Source: Albugo candida
Lineage: Eukaryota > Oomycota > Peronosporomycetes > Albuginales > Albuginaceae
DNA length: 64,000 nt
Direction: 5' to 3'
NCBI GenBank assembly: GCA_905220665.1
Contig: CAJNAR010000020.1
Span: forward strand, 62,001 to 126,000
The position numbers and the translations under genes were made by a program. Of the stretch, positions 23,830 through 34,673 are shown one piece after another; position 1 is the stretch's first letter, and each line of letters opens with the position of its first letter. Below the pieces are notes generated by a model. It ran no database searches, was not told the DNA's origin, and saw nothing but the letters and a program-made list of their open reading frames with translations.

Positions 23830-24558
23830 ATGAACCAAGATGAGAAAATAAATAACGTTGCATCTGCTACCATGGGTGCTACCGTAGGGGCAGGCGTTGC
23901 ATATGGTCTCCCATTAGCAGCGAATTTTGTGGGTTTTGGTGTGAATGGAATTTCCGCAGGGTCTATAGCTGCCGGTTGTATGTCCTATGCTGCAAAGAAG
24001 TCAGGGGGTCGTATACTTTCCGGTAGTCTAGTGGCGGTTATGCAGAGTTTTGGAGCTATCGGATTGCCAGGGGCAAGTGTTGCAGGTTTGATGACTGCTG
24101 GTGCAGCATTAGGCTTGGCATATCAAAGATTTGATCGTGCAAAGAAGTGGGTAATCGCAATAATTGATGAAAGTGGAAAATTGAACACGACTCTGTTTAA
24201 TACAGAAAAATATGCATCAGAAAGCTACTCCAAGAGCCCTCATCCAAGAATCATGTATGACCCTGATCGTGTAGAAGTCCTTACAGATGGATTGGAATCT
24301 CAACTGGTAGCCATCAGAAGAACGTTAATAAAATTTGAAGCAGTTGGCAAGCCAGTGTGGTATAATGTAGTCATGAAAATTGACGGAAAAATTGAAGTGA
24401 GCTCATTCGAAGATAAGCAGGATGGAGAATTGAGATATACTACGTGGGACGGCCCAAAAATTCTTTACAATATTGATCATGAAGAAGTGAGATGGATTGG
24501 AAGTCCAAGAGATCTAAACAAAATTCGTGAGTACATCATCAAAAATGGGTTCACATGA
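23830..24558 (+). CDS. ISG12/IFI6-like hydrophobic domain protein with unknown C-terminal domain, 242 aa
   Basis: Residues about 10-100 form a Gly/Ala/Ser-rich hydrophobic block (VGFGVNGISAGSIAAGCMS, then GSLVAVMQSFGAIG and GLMTAGAALGLAY). This reproduces the order seen in the interferon-alpha-inducible ISG12/IFI6/IFI27 family: a 'GF...GI.AGS.AA..MS' core followed by 'GS.VA..QS.GA.G'. Animal members sit in mitochondrial or ER membranes. The remaining 140 residues are hydrophilic and mixed alpha/beta (KPVWYNVVMKIDGKIEVSS, YTTWDGPKILYNIDHEEVRW), and I do not recognise them. Single exon, ATG start, kilobase-long flanks on both sides. The fused C-terminal part is what makes it unusual. Confidence 0.75.
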   Translation: MNQDEKINNVASATMGATVGAGVAYGLPLAANFVGFGVNGISAGSIAAGCMSYAAKKSGGRILSGSLVAVMQSFGAIGLPGASVAGLMTAGAALGLAYQRFDRAKKWVIAIIDESGKLNTTLFNTEKYASESYSKSPHPRIMYDPDRVEVLTDGLESQLVAIRRTLIKFEAVGKPVWYNVVMKIDGKIEVSSFEDKQDGELRYTTWDGPKILYNIDHEEVRWIGSPRDLNKIREYIIKNGFT

Positions 24559-27500
24559 TGTGATAGAGAGTATCGCAACATGGGTGACAAGGTGGAAGAA
24601 TTGCTAACATGAACTATGCAGGAACCAGGATACTTTCCAGGGTCGAATTAGTGCACCATACGGAAAGCCTTAGTAGTTGAAAATGGAAGAGCAATGTACA
24701 AACGATTCTCAATTTATGTTTGCTATTGCATGCATCGTCTGTAGTTTTTAATTTCATCATGCTGATTTGCTCGAGTTTGTATCCTTGGTTCTTGAAGATA
24801 GTAATGATGTGCTACTTGTCTGCATAAGTACCAGTCGTCAATCCTTATCCTGGTTCCTGAAGCAGACTGTCGATGAATATGTTTATCGAAAGCAAAGTGT
24901 CTGCACAATGTCTGCTCTGCTTTAACACAGCTAACAGGAAGAAGTCGGGTAGTCCCAATTCGGATCCATTTCGGATCGCTTGGAATAGTGCTGTGTTCAT
25001 GATCACCCAGAGTCTCGGTAGATTGATGCTGCACTGGCGTTTTCATGTAACAAACTGTTTCAATTGCTTGATGTTTGGCGGACATCATCTAAATCGCCCT
25101 TATACGGAACGTACGATGTTTTGCAGCGCGATTTGTTCGACATTCACATCTTTAAATATTCTTGTTTCTTCTATATGTTCGGTCTTACGATCATGAGAAC
25201 TCCCCTCGGCCCAGCTTTCGTTTACCTCGTTTTTCATCTACTACTTGGTTAGCTGGGATAAAATTGGATCAATGTCCATGTATCATGATGACTATAATAG
25301 CAACACGAATTGAACGCAGCTCGATATCCACCAATTTGATGTACCTACCAGCTCCAGGTCTTGAATCCACTTCCCGATCCTTATTCTATGCAGTGGAATA
25401 CCTAAAAGCATATGAAAGAATGCTCTTTCATCCTAGTTTTGCCGGTACGACTAATCGACGTGTGCAAAACCCTTGGAGTCAAAAACGAAGAGGTCGCTCG
25501 AGCTCGGTCATTTCCCCCAAGCAATCCTCGACTGCCAAATTCAGCATGGAATGAAATTTGTCACGGTGCGAATTGCTTCAGACCACCATATCTTCTCAGT
25601 ATATTTGTATTTGAACATCGATTGTGAAATTGCCGTGAACGTGCGATTCATTTCTCAGCAAAATATTGCTGGTATGAGGTAGGGACATCTCTTGGAACAA
25701 TAGCCGCATGTCAATAAAGACTTGTCAACTTCTTGAACATGCAGTAAATTTAGTAACGGTGCGAGTATTCTTGGTCAAGTTGTCTGGTGCATTCAATAGT
25801 TTTCTAAAAAGCCACTCATTCAACTGTCCCAGCGTGTGAACTGGATTGCAATAAAAACGATTACGTCACCCTTAGAGTTCCAGTGTGATTGCAACTTCGA
25901 TCCGGTAGATACATTCCATATCCATCATATATCGACTATGTGCATCTTGCCTCTTCTCTTGAGCGGATTCACGAACTCTTGGGTTTTTTTGACATTACTC
26001 AAACTTTTTTTGGACTCTTCGGCAAGTCCTCTTGAAGCCAAATCTGACGCAAATATCAATCGACGGTTAGCCCTGATACCAAAAATGCATCGCTTCTATC
26101 GCTGCATGCACCATTTTCAGGCTTATTGCATTGATTTCCACTCCATTTGCCAGTGTAGCCTAATTCATATTAACGTTATCAGTACATCCGTCAGCTCTTT
26201 TTCAACTGGACATGTGGCTTCTGGCACTGCTTTCTAAGGAGCATTCAGGATGGAGAATGATACTTCGTCTCATCTTAACAATGCTTCAATCAGTACCGAA
26301 TGATTGTTTTTCGGGTGAATTATTCGGAATGTACCAAAAGTCATGAATGCATGCTCGCTATTCTGATCTTGTCTATATCCTTGGCGATGGTGTTAACATT
26401 CGATCATCCTGTTGCCAGTCCGACCACGGACGAAGCGCTTGCCATCTCAAATCCTGTGGCTTGCGCTATGGCGCAAGTACATCTTCCCCTGCCGATTGTA
26501 GATCTTTTTACAAAAGCCAACGCGCTTAATCGTATAGACTTGTATTCGCATTAAAGCATCTCTTTTGCTTGCATCCTTATATACACGGAATGCTTTCGGA
26601 AATTCGCCCATTTTGTTAGTATCCATCCGATCGTATAAGAAGTAATACTGATTATCTTGATTAACGTTATCCCCAATTGCAGCCAAGTTCGCGCAAAGAA
26701 TTTCATGAAATGAGATGTTGAAATCTTTCGCAATGTTAAATTCGTGTTTTTTCCGTCGCACGTTAATCGGATTATGCGCATTCCAGAGCATTTAAAATCT
26801 TTTACGCGCACGTATTGCCGTCCAAATCATGAATTGAAAGCTCGGATTGATGATCGTGGCAATGATAGCGATCGCCTTTACGTGGTTAAATCTCAATGTT
26901 GCTAGTACTGGATCGGGCCTCGTCAGGATCTTCATTGAGTCGAGACATTCGTCTAAATTCGTCTTTGCTAGCTCCTTCGGGCATTGCATTCACATACGAA
27001 GTAGTTGGACTCGTGCAGCATCTCCTGTTGACCTATCGTCGTTGGACTTATTGCCATTTTGTGTATAACAGCGCTTTATGACTTCAATTAGGTAGTTCCT
27101 TAAATGGAAGCTATTGCTACGATACTGAAAGTTGAAAACTTGGAATATTTGTGTCGACCCGACGGATAACGATGATCAAGCCATGCAAGAGGAGGACGAG
27201 TCCTCTATACAACATACGATTCGCGACCATTGCAAACACCTTGTTGTTGGCGCCTTTCTTATTGCTATTTCGCATCACAACTACTGCTTATACACCACCA
27301 AGTCCATATTTTCGCTTCTCTCACTGAGTATCTACACTCAGCAAATGCACATTGTGAGCCCAAGCACACCAATTAGCTATCATCATCAACAAACCTGATA
27401 CATCTGATCGTGTATCGGTATCACAGCTGATTTAATTAAGAATTAATCTATCAACTCTCTTCCTACACAGACGCACGGACGAAAGCTGACCCGAGTAATC

Positions 27501-28724
27501 TGATCTAGATTCTAATCAGTATGTCATTTCAGTACTTTTGTCTACAATCTACTGAAACTTGATACGTATAAGCCGTCGACATTTTTCAGTCTTTAGCTTG
27601 CTGCCAAGTGCAAGCACGAGCTTATCATAGGCACTTTTGACGAAGCATTCAAGTGTTACTCTGCAGAAGTAGCTGCTACACATAATCCAAAATGGTTAAC
27701 AATTCCTATACTACCACTGTCTTTGGCATGAAAGACACGACGTCACGCAAGATGCGCGTAGCAAATCACCAATAACAAGTTGCGTCAATGATATCGTAGT
27801 ATTATAGATCAGTATAGGCAGCGCATTCAATAGTGCAGCCGAACGCGAAATGCTCAAGCTGAAACACTAACATGGAGCCGAAGATTATATACCCTTACAG
27901 AAATTTCGGTGGCTTGTACCTTTTGCTGGCGGACGTCTTCAGAATATTCGGGAAGTTATCTGTGTTTGCGCTCATTGTGCGAGCAGTACTCAATTTAATT
28001 TTTTTTGCCTTTGCTGATAATTGATGGCTATGGGAGAATTGCTTTTGCTGCTGCCAAAATCAGCAACGAAATTGTTTTATCAATGTATAGTGCTGTATAA
28101 TTTTGATTGTAAAACTTCTTCACAAAATCCTCGTGTCATGTGATTCTTGCACTATAGAGCGAAAAGCATGATTGAATATCCTTACTTTATGAGACGAGAA
28201 TGATTGTTACATTCTAAATTCTGGATTTTGAAATCATCAACTCTAGTAAGCACATATGATAAAGTCTCACATTACAAAAAAGAGAGGATACGTGGTGATG
28301 ACACACATTTGACCTGTACTCGACATTTCAGAATTGATTAGAAATAACATTCTACTTCTACATCTTTTTAGAATAAATCAATTAATCAGCAGAGCGTTAT
28401 AGGACGATCAGGCAAGATGTAAAAATGAGGCAAATACTGAGGTAGCATCAAATACCAGCGTAGTGGCCGTGTCAAATCGTCCCATTCCACCGACGTTGTG
28501 TGGACCGTACGATTGCCAATACTCACTCTCTGTGACGTCGTTGTATTCTACCTAATTTTCTCATATCCACTAAGAAGACTCCAAGAGAAATTCCGAATTC
28601 TAGCCTGGCCGCAAATAAGGCTGACACTTCGTATTCATTATCATTTCTACTCAGCTAATCATTATTGTCATCAAGCAGGTCTCAAGTATTACGTAGCCCG
28701 TATCAGAGAGGCCTATCAAAAGCC
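24559..28724. other. Gene-poor 4.2-kb stretch
   Basis: No gene of known family is visible. Overlapping fragments on both strands, such as minus-strand sequence at about 26447-26790 and plus-strand sequence at about 25380-25560, look like decayed coding sequence but are broken by stops. A short ORF with a signal-peptide-like start is listed separately. Base composition is similar to the flanks. Confidence 0.45.
26351..26554 (+). CDS. Possible small secreted peptide, 67 aa
   Basis: The ORF opens with a hydrophobic stretch (MLAILILSISLAMVLTF) followed by a polar, Pro/Thr-rich segment, which resembles a secretory signal peptide. There is one cysteine and no RXLR or LXLFLAK motif. It overlaps a minus-strand coding-like fragment, so it may be chance. 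Confidence 0.2.
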   Translation: MLAILILSISLAMVLTFDHPVASPTTDEALAISNPVACAMAQVHLPLPIVDLFTKANALNRIDLYSH

Positions 28725-29048
28725 TTATTCTTGATCAATAACTCCTTTAAAAAAGATTTCGCTATCCTCTTTAGCGCTCTATGGTAAAACAAAGGAGAAT
28801 TCTTTTATGAGATGGCGTGAATTGCTTACCTGGATGGATGTAATAAGTTCGGAATACCAGGTGGTCTGCTTCAAAGGTGGCATATTATCTCCTCCATCGA
28901 GAAGTGAGGAAAATCCATAGCTATTCTGTTCCTTTTCGTTCGTGCTCTGACTTGGCGGTGATTCCTCACCATATTCATATATTTTAATGTCGCCAGAGCG
29001 ATAGGCGGCTTTGACTCCTGATATCTCGGGCCTCGAATCCGAGCTCAT
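28725..29048 (-). CDS. Small spliced gene, unknown function, 90 aa
   Basis: Two exons (29048-28830 and 28778-28725) with a clean 51-bp GTAAGC...ATAG intron give 90 aa in frame. The N-terminus is polar and disordered-looking (ESPPSQSTNEKEQNS). The C-terminal third (TWYSELITSIQSAKEDSEIF) is a probable amphipathic helix that continues across the splice site, which supports the model. I do not recognise the family. It lies 82 bp downstream of DDX49 on the same strand. Confidence 0.62.
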
Positions 29049-29130
29049 TGTATACGTTTTCTACGTCGCTACTATTAAGGAGAAAACAGTATATATATTA
29101 TGTGATAAGGCATACACTCTCCGAATCTAC

Positions 29131-30642
29131 TTAATCTGTCGCTGAATGCGCTGAGTTTCGTTGGCTGACACGTCCATTCTGCTCTAATCGGCGCGCTTTT
29201 CGCTCTCGCACCTTATCCTCGAAACCACGCTCGTACAGCTTCAGCTTGGCACACCGTGTGGCGACTGAGACATCGTTCAGCAGCTTCAACACATCCTCTT
29301 CTTTCGCGGAAGCCTCGTAGTTGTCCATCTTCTTTCCGACATTGGTCTCCAGATGTTGCAAAAGCGCAATATCGTGCTGTGTCACAAGCGAAATAGACCG
29401 TCCTCGGCCACCGGTACGACACGTACGACCAACACGATGGATGTAAGCAGAAGCGACTCTAGGGAGATCGAAATGGATCACAACGTCGACGGCAGGGATA
29501 TCAAGACCTCGGCTTGCAACATCTGTGCTAATCAGTATCTGAACAAAGCCGCTTGTAAATTTACCCAGCGCCGCGAGTCTTCTGCTTTGCGACATCATTG
29601 AGTGAAGTGTGACGCAATTGAGGCTCAATTCTCTTGAAACTTCGCCTATCAGCTCACATGTTTGACATTTGGACACGAAGACGATCACTGATTTTGCGGC
29701 TTGAGATGATGGATCCACGGATTCCAATACTTTCTGGATAGACTTGGCACTTTGCTTCGAATACTTTTTCTTCTGATTTAAATTGGTCTCATCAAGTTGA
29801 GGAGTGAGAGAAAGAAGTAGATACATCAAGTACGTCATTTTGATTTGTTGAGGGAAGAATAGATAATATTGCTCCAGTACGTCTCTCGTTTTGATGGGAG
29901 GTGTGCCGTCAAAGCGGAACGAGTTGGCTCCAGCTATCCGAGCTAGCTCTTCCGTTGAGGTAGCAGTGAAATAGAGTGTTTGACGATTTTCTGAAGATGG
30001 GAGCTGACCAATTATATATGCCAAATCCTTCTTGTAGGACTCTTCCAGTAGCTGATCTGCTTCATCCAGCACCAAGAACTTGACAAGAGATAGATTCGGG
30101 GCGTCGGGATGCATTAAATGATCATGTAGTCTTCCAGGAGTTGCGATGATTATATGAGGCTGCTGCTGAAGCTTCATTTTTTGCTCCAGCATATCCATCC
30201 CACCAACGATAACAGCACAGCGAGCACCCGTAAATGTTCCAAAAATGTTGATTTGGTCCGCGATTTGGAAAGCAAGCTCTCTTGTTGGAGTTAAGATCAC
30301 TGCGAACGGGCCGTATGGGTCTTTGCTGAGCGAATGCAAAATCGGTAGCGCAAAAGCTGCCGTCTTTCCACTTCCAGTTTGAGCTACTCCTAATACATCA
30401 CGCCCATCCAAAATTGCAGGAATGCAATATTTTTGCACTGGTGTTGGTTTTATCATGCCAATTTGCGAGCATTTCTGTACCAGCCACGTATTGATTCCCA
30501 AGTTTTCGAAGGATTCCATGATGGACGTTGCTGTGTGTGTCTCCCTCACGAGACATTTTTGATCATGCTTAGCGATGCCATTTTTCTTATCATTATCAAC
30601 CACGCGCCGCGCTCGCTTTCGCGTGGCAAATAAGACACTCAT
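29131..30642 (-). CDS. DDX49: DEAD-box RNA helicase DDX49/Dbp8
   Basis: Dbp8/DDX49 acts in 18S rRNA maturation in the nucleolus. From ATG 30642 the protein has 503 aa, in one exon. All motifs are in order: Q motif (FENLGINTWLVQKCSQIGM, PTPVQ), I (AQTGSGKT), Ia (PTRELAFQ), GG, Ib (TPGR), II (DEAD), III, IV (VIVFVSK), V (STDVASRGLDIP) and VI (HRVGRTCRTG). The sequence GGMDMLEQKMKL and the run after motif VI (LVTQHDIALLQHLE) are the DDX49 pattern. Motif III reads TAT where most DEAD-box proteins have SAT. The C-terminus is a short basic tail. Confidence 0.92.
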   Translation of the reverse strand: MSVLFATRKRARRVVDNDKKNGIAKHDQKCLVRETHTATSIMESFENLGINTWLVQKCSQIGMIKPTPVQKYCIPAILDGRDVLGVAQTGSGKTAAFALPILHSLSKDPYGPFAVILTPTRELAFQIADQINIFGTFTGARCAVIVGGMDMLEQKMKLQQQPHIIIATPGRLHDHLMHPDAPNLSLVKFLVLDEADQLLEESYKKDLAYIIGQLPSSENRQTLYFTATSTEELARIAGANSFRFDGTPPIKTRDVLEQYYLFFPQQIKMTYLMYLLLSLTPQLDETNLNQKKKYSKQSAKSIQKVLESVDPSSQAAKSVIVFVSKCQTCELIGEVSRELSLNCVTLHSMMSQSRRLAALGKFTSGFVQILISTDVASRGLDIPAVDVVIHFDLPRVASAYIHRVGRTCRTGGRGRSISLVTQHDIALLQHLETNVGKKMDNYEASAKEEDVLKLLNDVSVATRCAKLKLYERGFEDKVRERKARRLEQNGRVSQRNSAHSATD

Positions 30643-30692
30643 TTGCAGTGTCAACAAAAGGCTTTTATAAGTGTATAGTAACCGCGCTCAAG

Positions 30693-30709
30693 CCAATCAT
30701 TCTGATTGG
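30693..30709. promoter_or_regulatory. Inverted CCAAT-box pair upstream of DDX49
   Basis: CCAATCA-TTC-TGATTGG is a perfect 7-bp inverted repeat with a 3-bp spacer. It places a CCAAT box on each strand about 50-70 bp upstream of the DDX49 start codon, and it also faces rightward sequence. CCAAT boxes bind NF-Y in eukaryotes; use here is inferred. Confidence 0.4.
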
Positions 30710-31358
30710 ATTAAACGGATTGATCTAAAGATATACTTACTATACAGCTTGATTGCAGCACAGTTCACGTCTTCCACGATGCAAGCGTATCTGCTTCTTA
30801 TTGGACAGCAAAGCTACAAATCCTTTTGGCTTATACACATAACTTGTGGTCGTACCAAGTAGCACGAAAAAGTGCGAGAAGTATTTCGGTAAAGCAGGCA
30901 AGGCTTTGGTTCGGCTCGGAAGCGTTCATACAAAAGAGCAATTACATAGCGAGAGATGGGTAGCAAGAAAGAATATATTGCGTCTTTTTAAATAATATAA
31001 ATAATCTTTAGAACTAAATCTTCGTCGATTTCCGACACATCTGCAAGGCTGCGCAATACAGTGACAATCTTTGCCTCATTCCATGCATGAATCCTAATAC
31101 TTTCTTCTCACCCAAATTGTCGATCTGGGGAGAGTGTTTGGATCCAATTGTATTGGAGAGCGCTGACGACGATTCTCGATGTGATTCGCACGCAGTCTCG
31201 ATCATGACATTGACAGCTCGACTAACCACATCATCTTTAACGGAGTCAATGTTGTGTCCTGAAACGCACTTCCAGTTCAATTTCGCATCGCTTGGTCCAA
31301 GGTAAAACGTCTTGAACCGCGCGTAAGTTTTCGTTCAAATTGGGCATCCGATGCGGGC

Positions 31359-31771
31359 CTACATCAGTCGTGAGTCTTCTCCATCCGAGTCTTGTTTTGA
31401 TTTCCCGCTCAGTGTACACAAGACGAGCAGATCACCACGCAAACCAGTTCATGATTCGTCAAACCTTCTTGGACGGAATTGCGACAGTACAATCACAATA
31501 AAAAGTAGAGGAGAAGCCGTAGCCAATTCGGTGACCTTATCGTGAATGGACAAAGGTCCAGCAACGACGATCTCAAACAGCAACAAGAAGCTAGACACAA
31601 ACGTATCGTTGTATGAGGACATATATACCGTCCAGTCATCCGCGCAAGAAAGTGTTATCTACCGATGCCTTCTATTGTTTTTGTGACCTACATACAGACA
31701 ACATTAGTACCAATGCGGCAAGAACAGAAAGCACTCACAGTTTGAAGAATAATTCTGGATTTAAAGACCAT
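31359..31771 (-). pseudogene. Frameshifted copy of the small two-TM gene (left arm)
   Basis: This is the counterpart of the right-arm gene at 52160-52567. Exon 1 and the splice sites are present, but exon 2 has one extra base after the TTCTTGCGCGG stretch, and translation then runs into a stop. The downstream hydrophobic segments are conserved in the shifted frame. No intact product is expected. Confidence 0.5.
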
Positions 31772-32294
31772 TGTCGGTGCGAAACGGACGGAGTAGGTAT
31801 ATCACTTATCTTTGCAAGCATAGGTCCAGTCCTGGCTGAAGACATAATTTAGCGCTATCAAGCGATCCAGGTGATGCGTCTTGAAGTATCCTGTACTAGT
31901 GCCACGTTCGATATTTCTTTGAATATATTTATTGAGGTGTTCAAACGTTGTAGCCCTTTCCCTTCCAGAAGAGATGATCATAACGTCCGATGAACTCAAA
32001 TATGAAAGGATCGTTCCATGTAATGGCTACGAGCGCAATATACCGTATCTTGAAGGCTGTATACGAAAGAAAAGGTACAAACGCGAGGAGTCTGCAAGGA
32101 TGACTTCAAGACTACCAATTTAGCAAAATCACTTATATTAATTACAATTATGTGTTGACACTTGACTCAGTTGCGACTGAACAGCTACTTGATACACTGA
32201 CAATCTTTCAGCTTCATTTTTCAAACCTCTCGCATGATTGCATAATGACGTGATGAGGTCATTGCAATGATGCGCTTGAAGTCCGGAGACGACG

Positions 32295-33990
32295 CTATTG
32301 GATTGTAGCTGGTAATTCAAGCTGCTTGAGTTTCCATTCGGCACAAAATCTCCGAAACCTGTCCAGCTGTATTTGCAAAAGCTCCTTCTTGCACTCACAA
32401 TCGTTGATTATCAGTTCCAGCATGTTCACTTGCATCCTCAATGACGTGATGGGGCCATTTTCGGGATGCATCTGCTGTCCATGAACTGCCATTCCTTGTT
32501 CGCACTCGTTCTTTCCTGCAGCTTCGATTGCAACTGCCTCTGGTGGACTGAATGATTTGCCCGCTTTGATTTCATCCAAGAACACGAGCTGATTCTTCAT
32601 AAAATCCCGATAGACTTCAAGCATCGATCTTGAGTTGACAACCTCCATTTTGAGTTCCGTGTGTTCCTTCATTATATTCTGCATCTTGATCTCATCCTCT
32701 TCGTGCTGTAACTGGTATAAGCGCTCCCTCGAGTTGCTTTGGCTGCTCGTGGCCGGTGTTTGAACTCCAGTCGAGACGAAAGTCTTGGTAGCACGCGCTT
32801 TCTGCATTTTGTCCAATTGTTTTTCTCGCGCTTCCATGGAAACCTTCAGGTCCTGGATGATTGTATTTGACTCGAGCAAATCCAGCTTGAGCTGTTTGTG
32901 TCCATCCGTAAGTTGCTTTACCTGAAGTTCATCTTGTTCGTGAATCTTCATTGCATCGTCCAGCTTGCTTTGAAACATGACGTTGCGTTCTCGACTGACG
33001 TCCAGCCTCTTCTCAAGGTCTTCGACCTCCGTCTTGATCTTGCACACTTGTTCAGTGGCATCTTGAAGCTGAGTTGATTTCTCCATCAATGTGCTTGACA
33101 ACTGCGCATTCTCGTTCTTCATTTGCGCAATTTCGTTCTTCATTTGCGCATTCTCGTTCTCCACTTGTGCATTCTCGTTCTTCACTTGCGCAATTTCGTT
33201 CTTCACACGCTCATTTTCGTCCTTCAGTTCCGCATTTCCGTTCTTCACCCGCTCATTTTCGTTCTTCACCCGCTCATTTTCGTCCTTTAGTTGCGCATTC
33301 TCGTTCTTCACTTGCGCAATTTCGTCCAGACGGGCTTGAATAGCCATAGTAGGTCCTGTACGAGCGACGGGAGCACGTGTCGTCGCTGATTCCAAAGCCG
33401 CAACCACCCTACCGACGGAGTCTGAGCCACGAGTCATCACTGGAGATGCTCGTCTTTGTGCAGTTGCCCGTGCTGCATTTGTTCCAGGAACGCGAGTAAG
33501 GGTCGACGTTCGTCCAGTCGAAATGGTGCGTGTTGAAGTTGTCCTCGAGGCGCGGACCGTGGTCGATGCCGATTCGTGTAGTGGTGCGTTAACTCGCGCC
33601 GTTCGTGTTGGTATCGTTGTTGTTGCTGGTTGATCCGCGAGCTGTCGAGTTGGTATCGGTGTTGTTGCTGGTTGACCGGCGCGTTGTCGTGTTGATGTCG
33701 GTGTTGTTGTTTCTGTTGGTTGACCGACGCGTTGACGTGTCGGTGTTGTCACTGGTTGAGCCGCGCGCTGTCGTGTTGGTGGTCGTGCAGACGTATCTGT
33801 TGGTTGTGCTCGTAGCACATACCCACCGCCGACACGTTTCATCATCGACGGTGTCCAATTGCGCGCTGGTGCAGTCATTGTAGTGTTTCGTACTTGCTGC
33901 ATTCGTAAAATAATCAGTTTACTTAGAACGAGTATGAGTGAGAAAAGCGGTACGTACACATATTGCCCTGACCCCCAAGTCTCTTAGCAT
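32295..33990 (-). CDS. Long coiled-coil protein, left copy, 544 aa
   Basis: Two exons (33990-33958 and 33896-32295) with a 61-bp GTACGT...TGCAG intron give 544 aa. Part 1 (about 20-190) is Thr/Arg/Gln/Pro-rich with repeated TTPTRQRxxQP units. Part 2 is a coiled coil; here it has only a few loose heptad pairs (KNENAQVENENAQMKNEIAQ). Part 3 (from QLSSTLMEKSTQLQDATEQ) is a conserved helical C-terminal region. Compared with the right copy, the C-terminus is altered by a deletion of about 34 bp that shifts the frame, so this copy ends in QLELPATIQ. No membrane segment or catalytic motif is visible. The family is unknown to me. Confidence 0.75.
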
Positions 33991-34358
33991 GACTGCATGC
34001 TGATTGGAGACATCACCTCATAGTACATGCCGGGCTCTGCGGGAACGGAGTCGATATCGTTGTCGGCGCATGGGACGATATCGATAAGTATATTTCATTT
34101 TGTGTGTTCGTTTGCATTGATTGGTCGATGCGAAGGACACACAGAATGACATATACCCATCGGTATGTGCAGCTGATGCATTTGGACATTGGCGCCGCTA
34201 TTTTTAGATGATGTGGCGACGCGCTGTACCGTGTATTCCAAAATTGGCGGCGGCCTGCACATGCGAGTGCTTTTGTAGATGGAATGTTGTATTAGTGTAT
34301 AGTATGTAGAGATGTAATGGGAGTGAAATCATTGTAGTTAAGTTACAAGGTTAGAATG

Positions 34359-34673
34359 GTAGTACACATTAGTCGAATATTCTCATGCACAAAGACGACA
34401 CGAATGCGATCACTTTCCTATCAGATATGTTCAATGGCGTGCTAAAATTCGCAGACGACAAACCGAGCTCAAAACACGCGATTTCGTAGTAACTCATCGA
34501 CCGTTCAAAGTGTTACCGATGAGAAAACCGGAGAGGAATTAGTATGTATAGTGCGAGCTCATTTGCAAAATACAATTATAGCATTACTGAAGAAAATAGA
34601 GAGAAATGGAAGCTACAGAAGTACCCACGATTTCATTGAATGATCCCATTACGACACTGTGCCATTTTTCATC
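34359..34673. other. Gap between duplication arm and E2-like gene
   Basis: At about 34399-34540 the plus strand has an open, Arg-rich stretch (WRAKIRRRQTELKTRDF) ending in a stop. It could be the orphaned last exon of a gene cut off by the arm boundary at 34358. Nothing else is recognised. Confidence 0.25.

Larger units (their letters stand above)
30902..34358. repeat. Left arm of a large inverted duplication
   Basis: This segment, reverse-complemented, aligns along its whole length with 48721-53020. Shared landmarks include the coiled-coil gene, its 61-bp intron, the upstream non-coding kilobase and several short ORFs. The left arm is about 840 bp shorter, mostly because the coiled-coil gene has fewer repeat units. 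It also lacks about 128 bp present around 51915-52045. The spacer between arms is 14.4 kb. Confidence 0.92.

Noticed and set aside
24723..25088. Minus-strand block considered as another copia pol fragment
   Set aside because: No catalytic motif or domain order could be found. Frames change several times without a recognisable RT, integrase or RNase H signature.
26447..26790. Minus-strand block (FNIAKDFNISFHEILCANLA) considered as a LysM-like effector
   Set aside because: The resemblance is faint, no signal peptide precedes it, and the upstream frame is broken by stops.
28498..28734. Plus-strand 78-codon ORF with hydrophobic start
   Set aside because: It overlaps the end of the better supported spliced minus-strand gene, lacks any motif, and its composition fits chance in AT-rich sequence.
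34399..34541. Arg-rich open stretch as an independent gene
   Set aside because: No start codon or partner exon on this side of the duplication boundary. It could be an orphan exon but cannot be called a gene.
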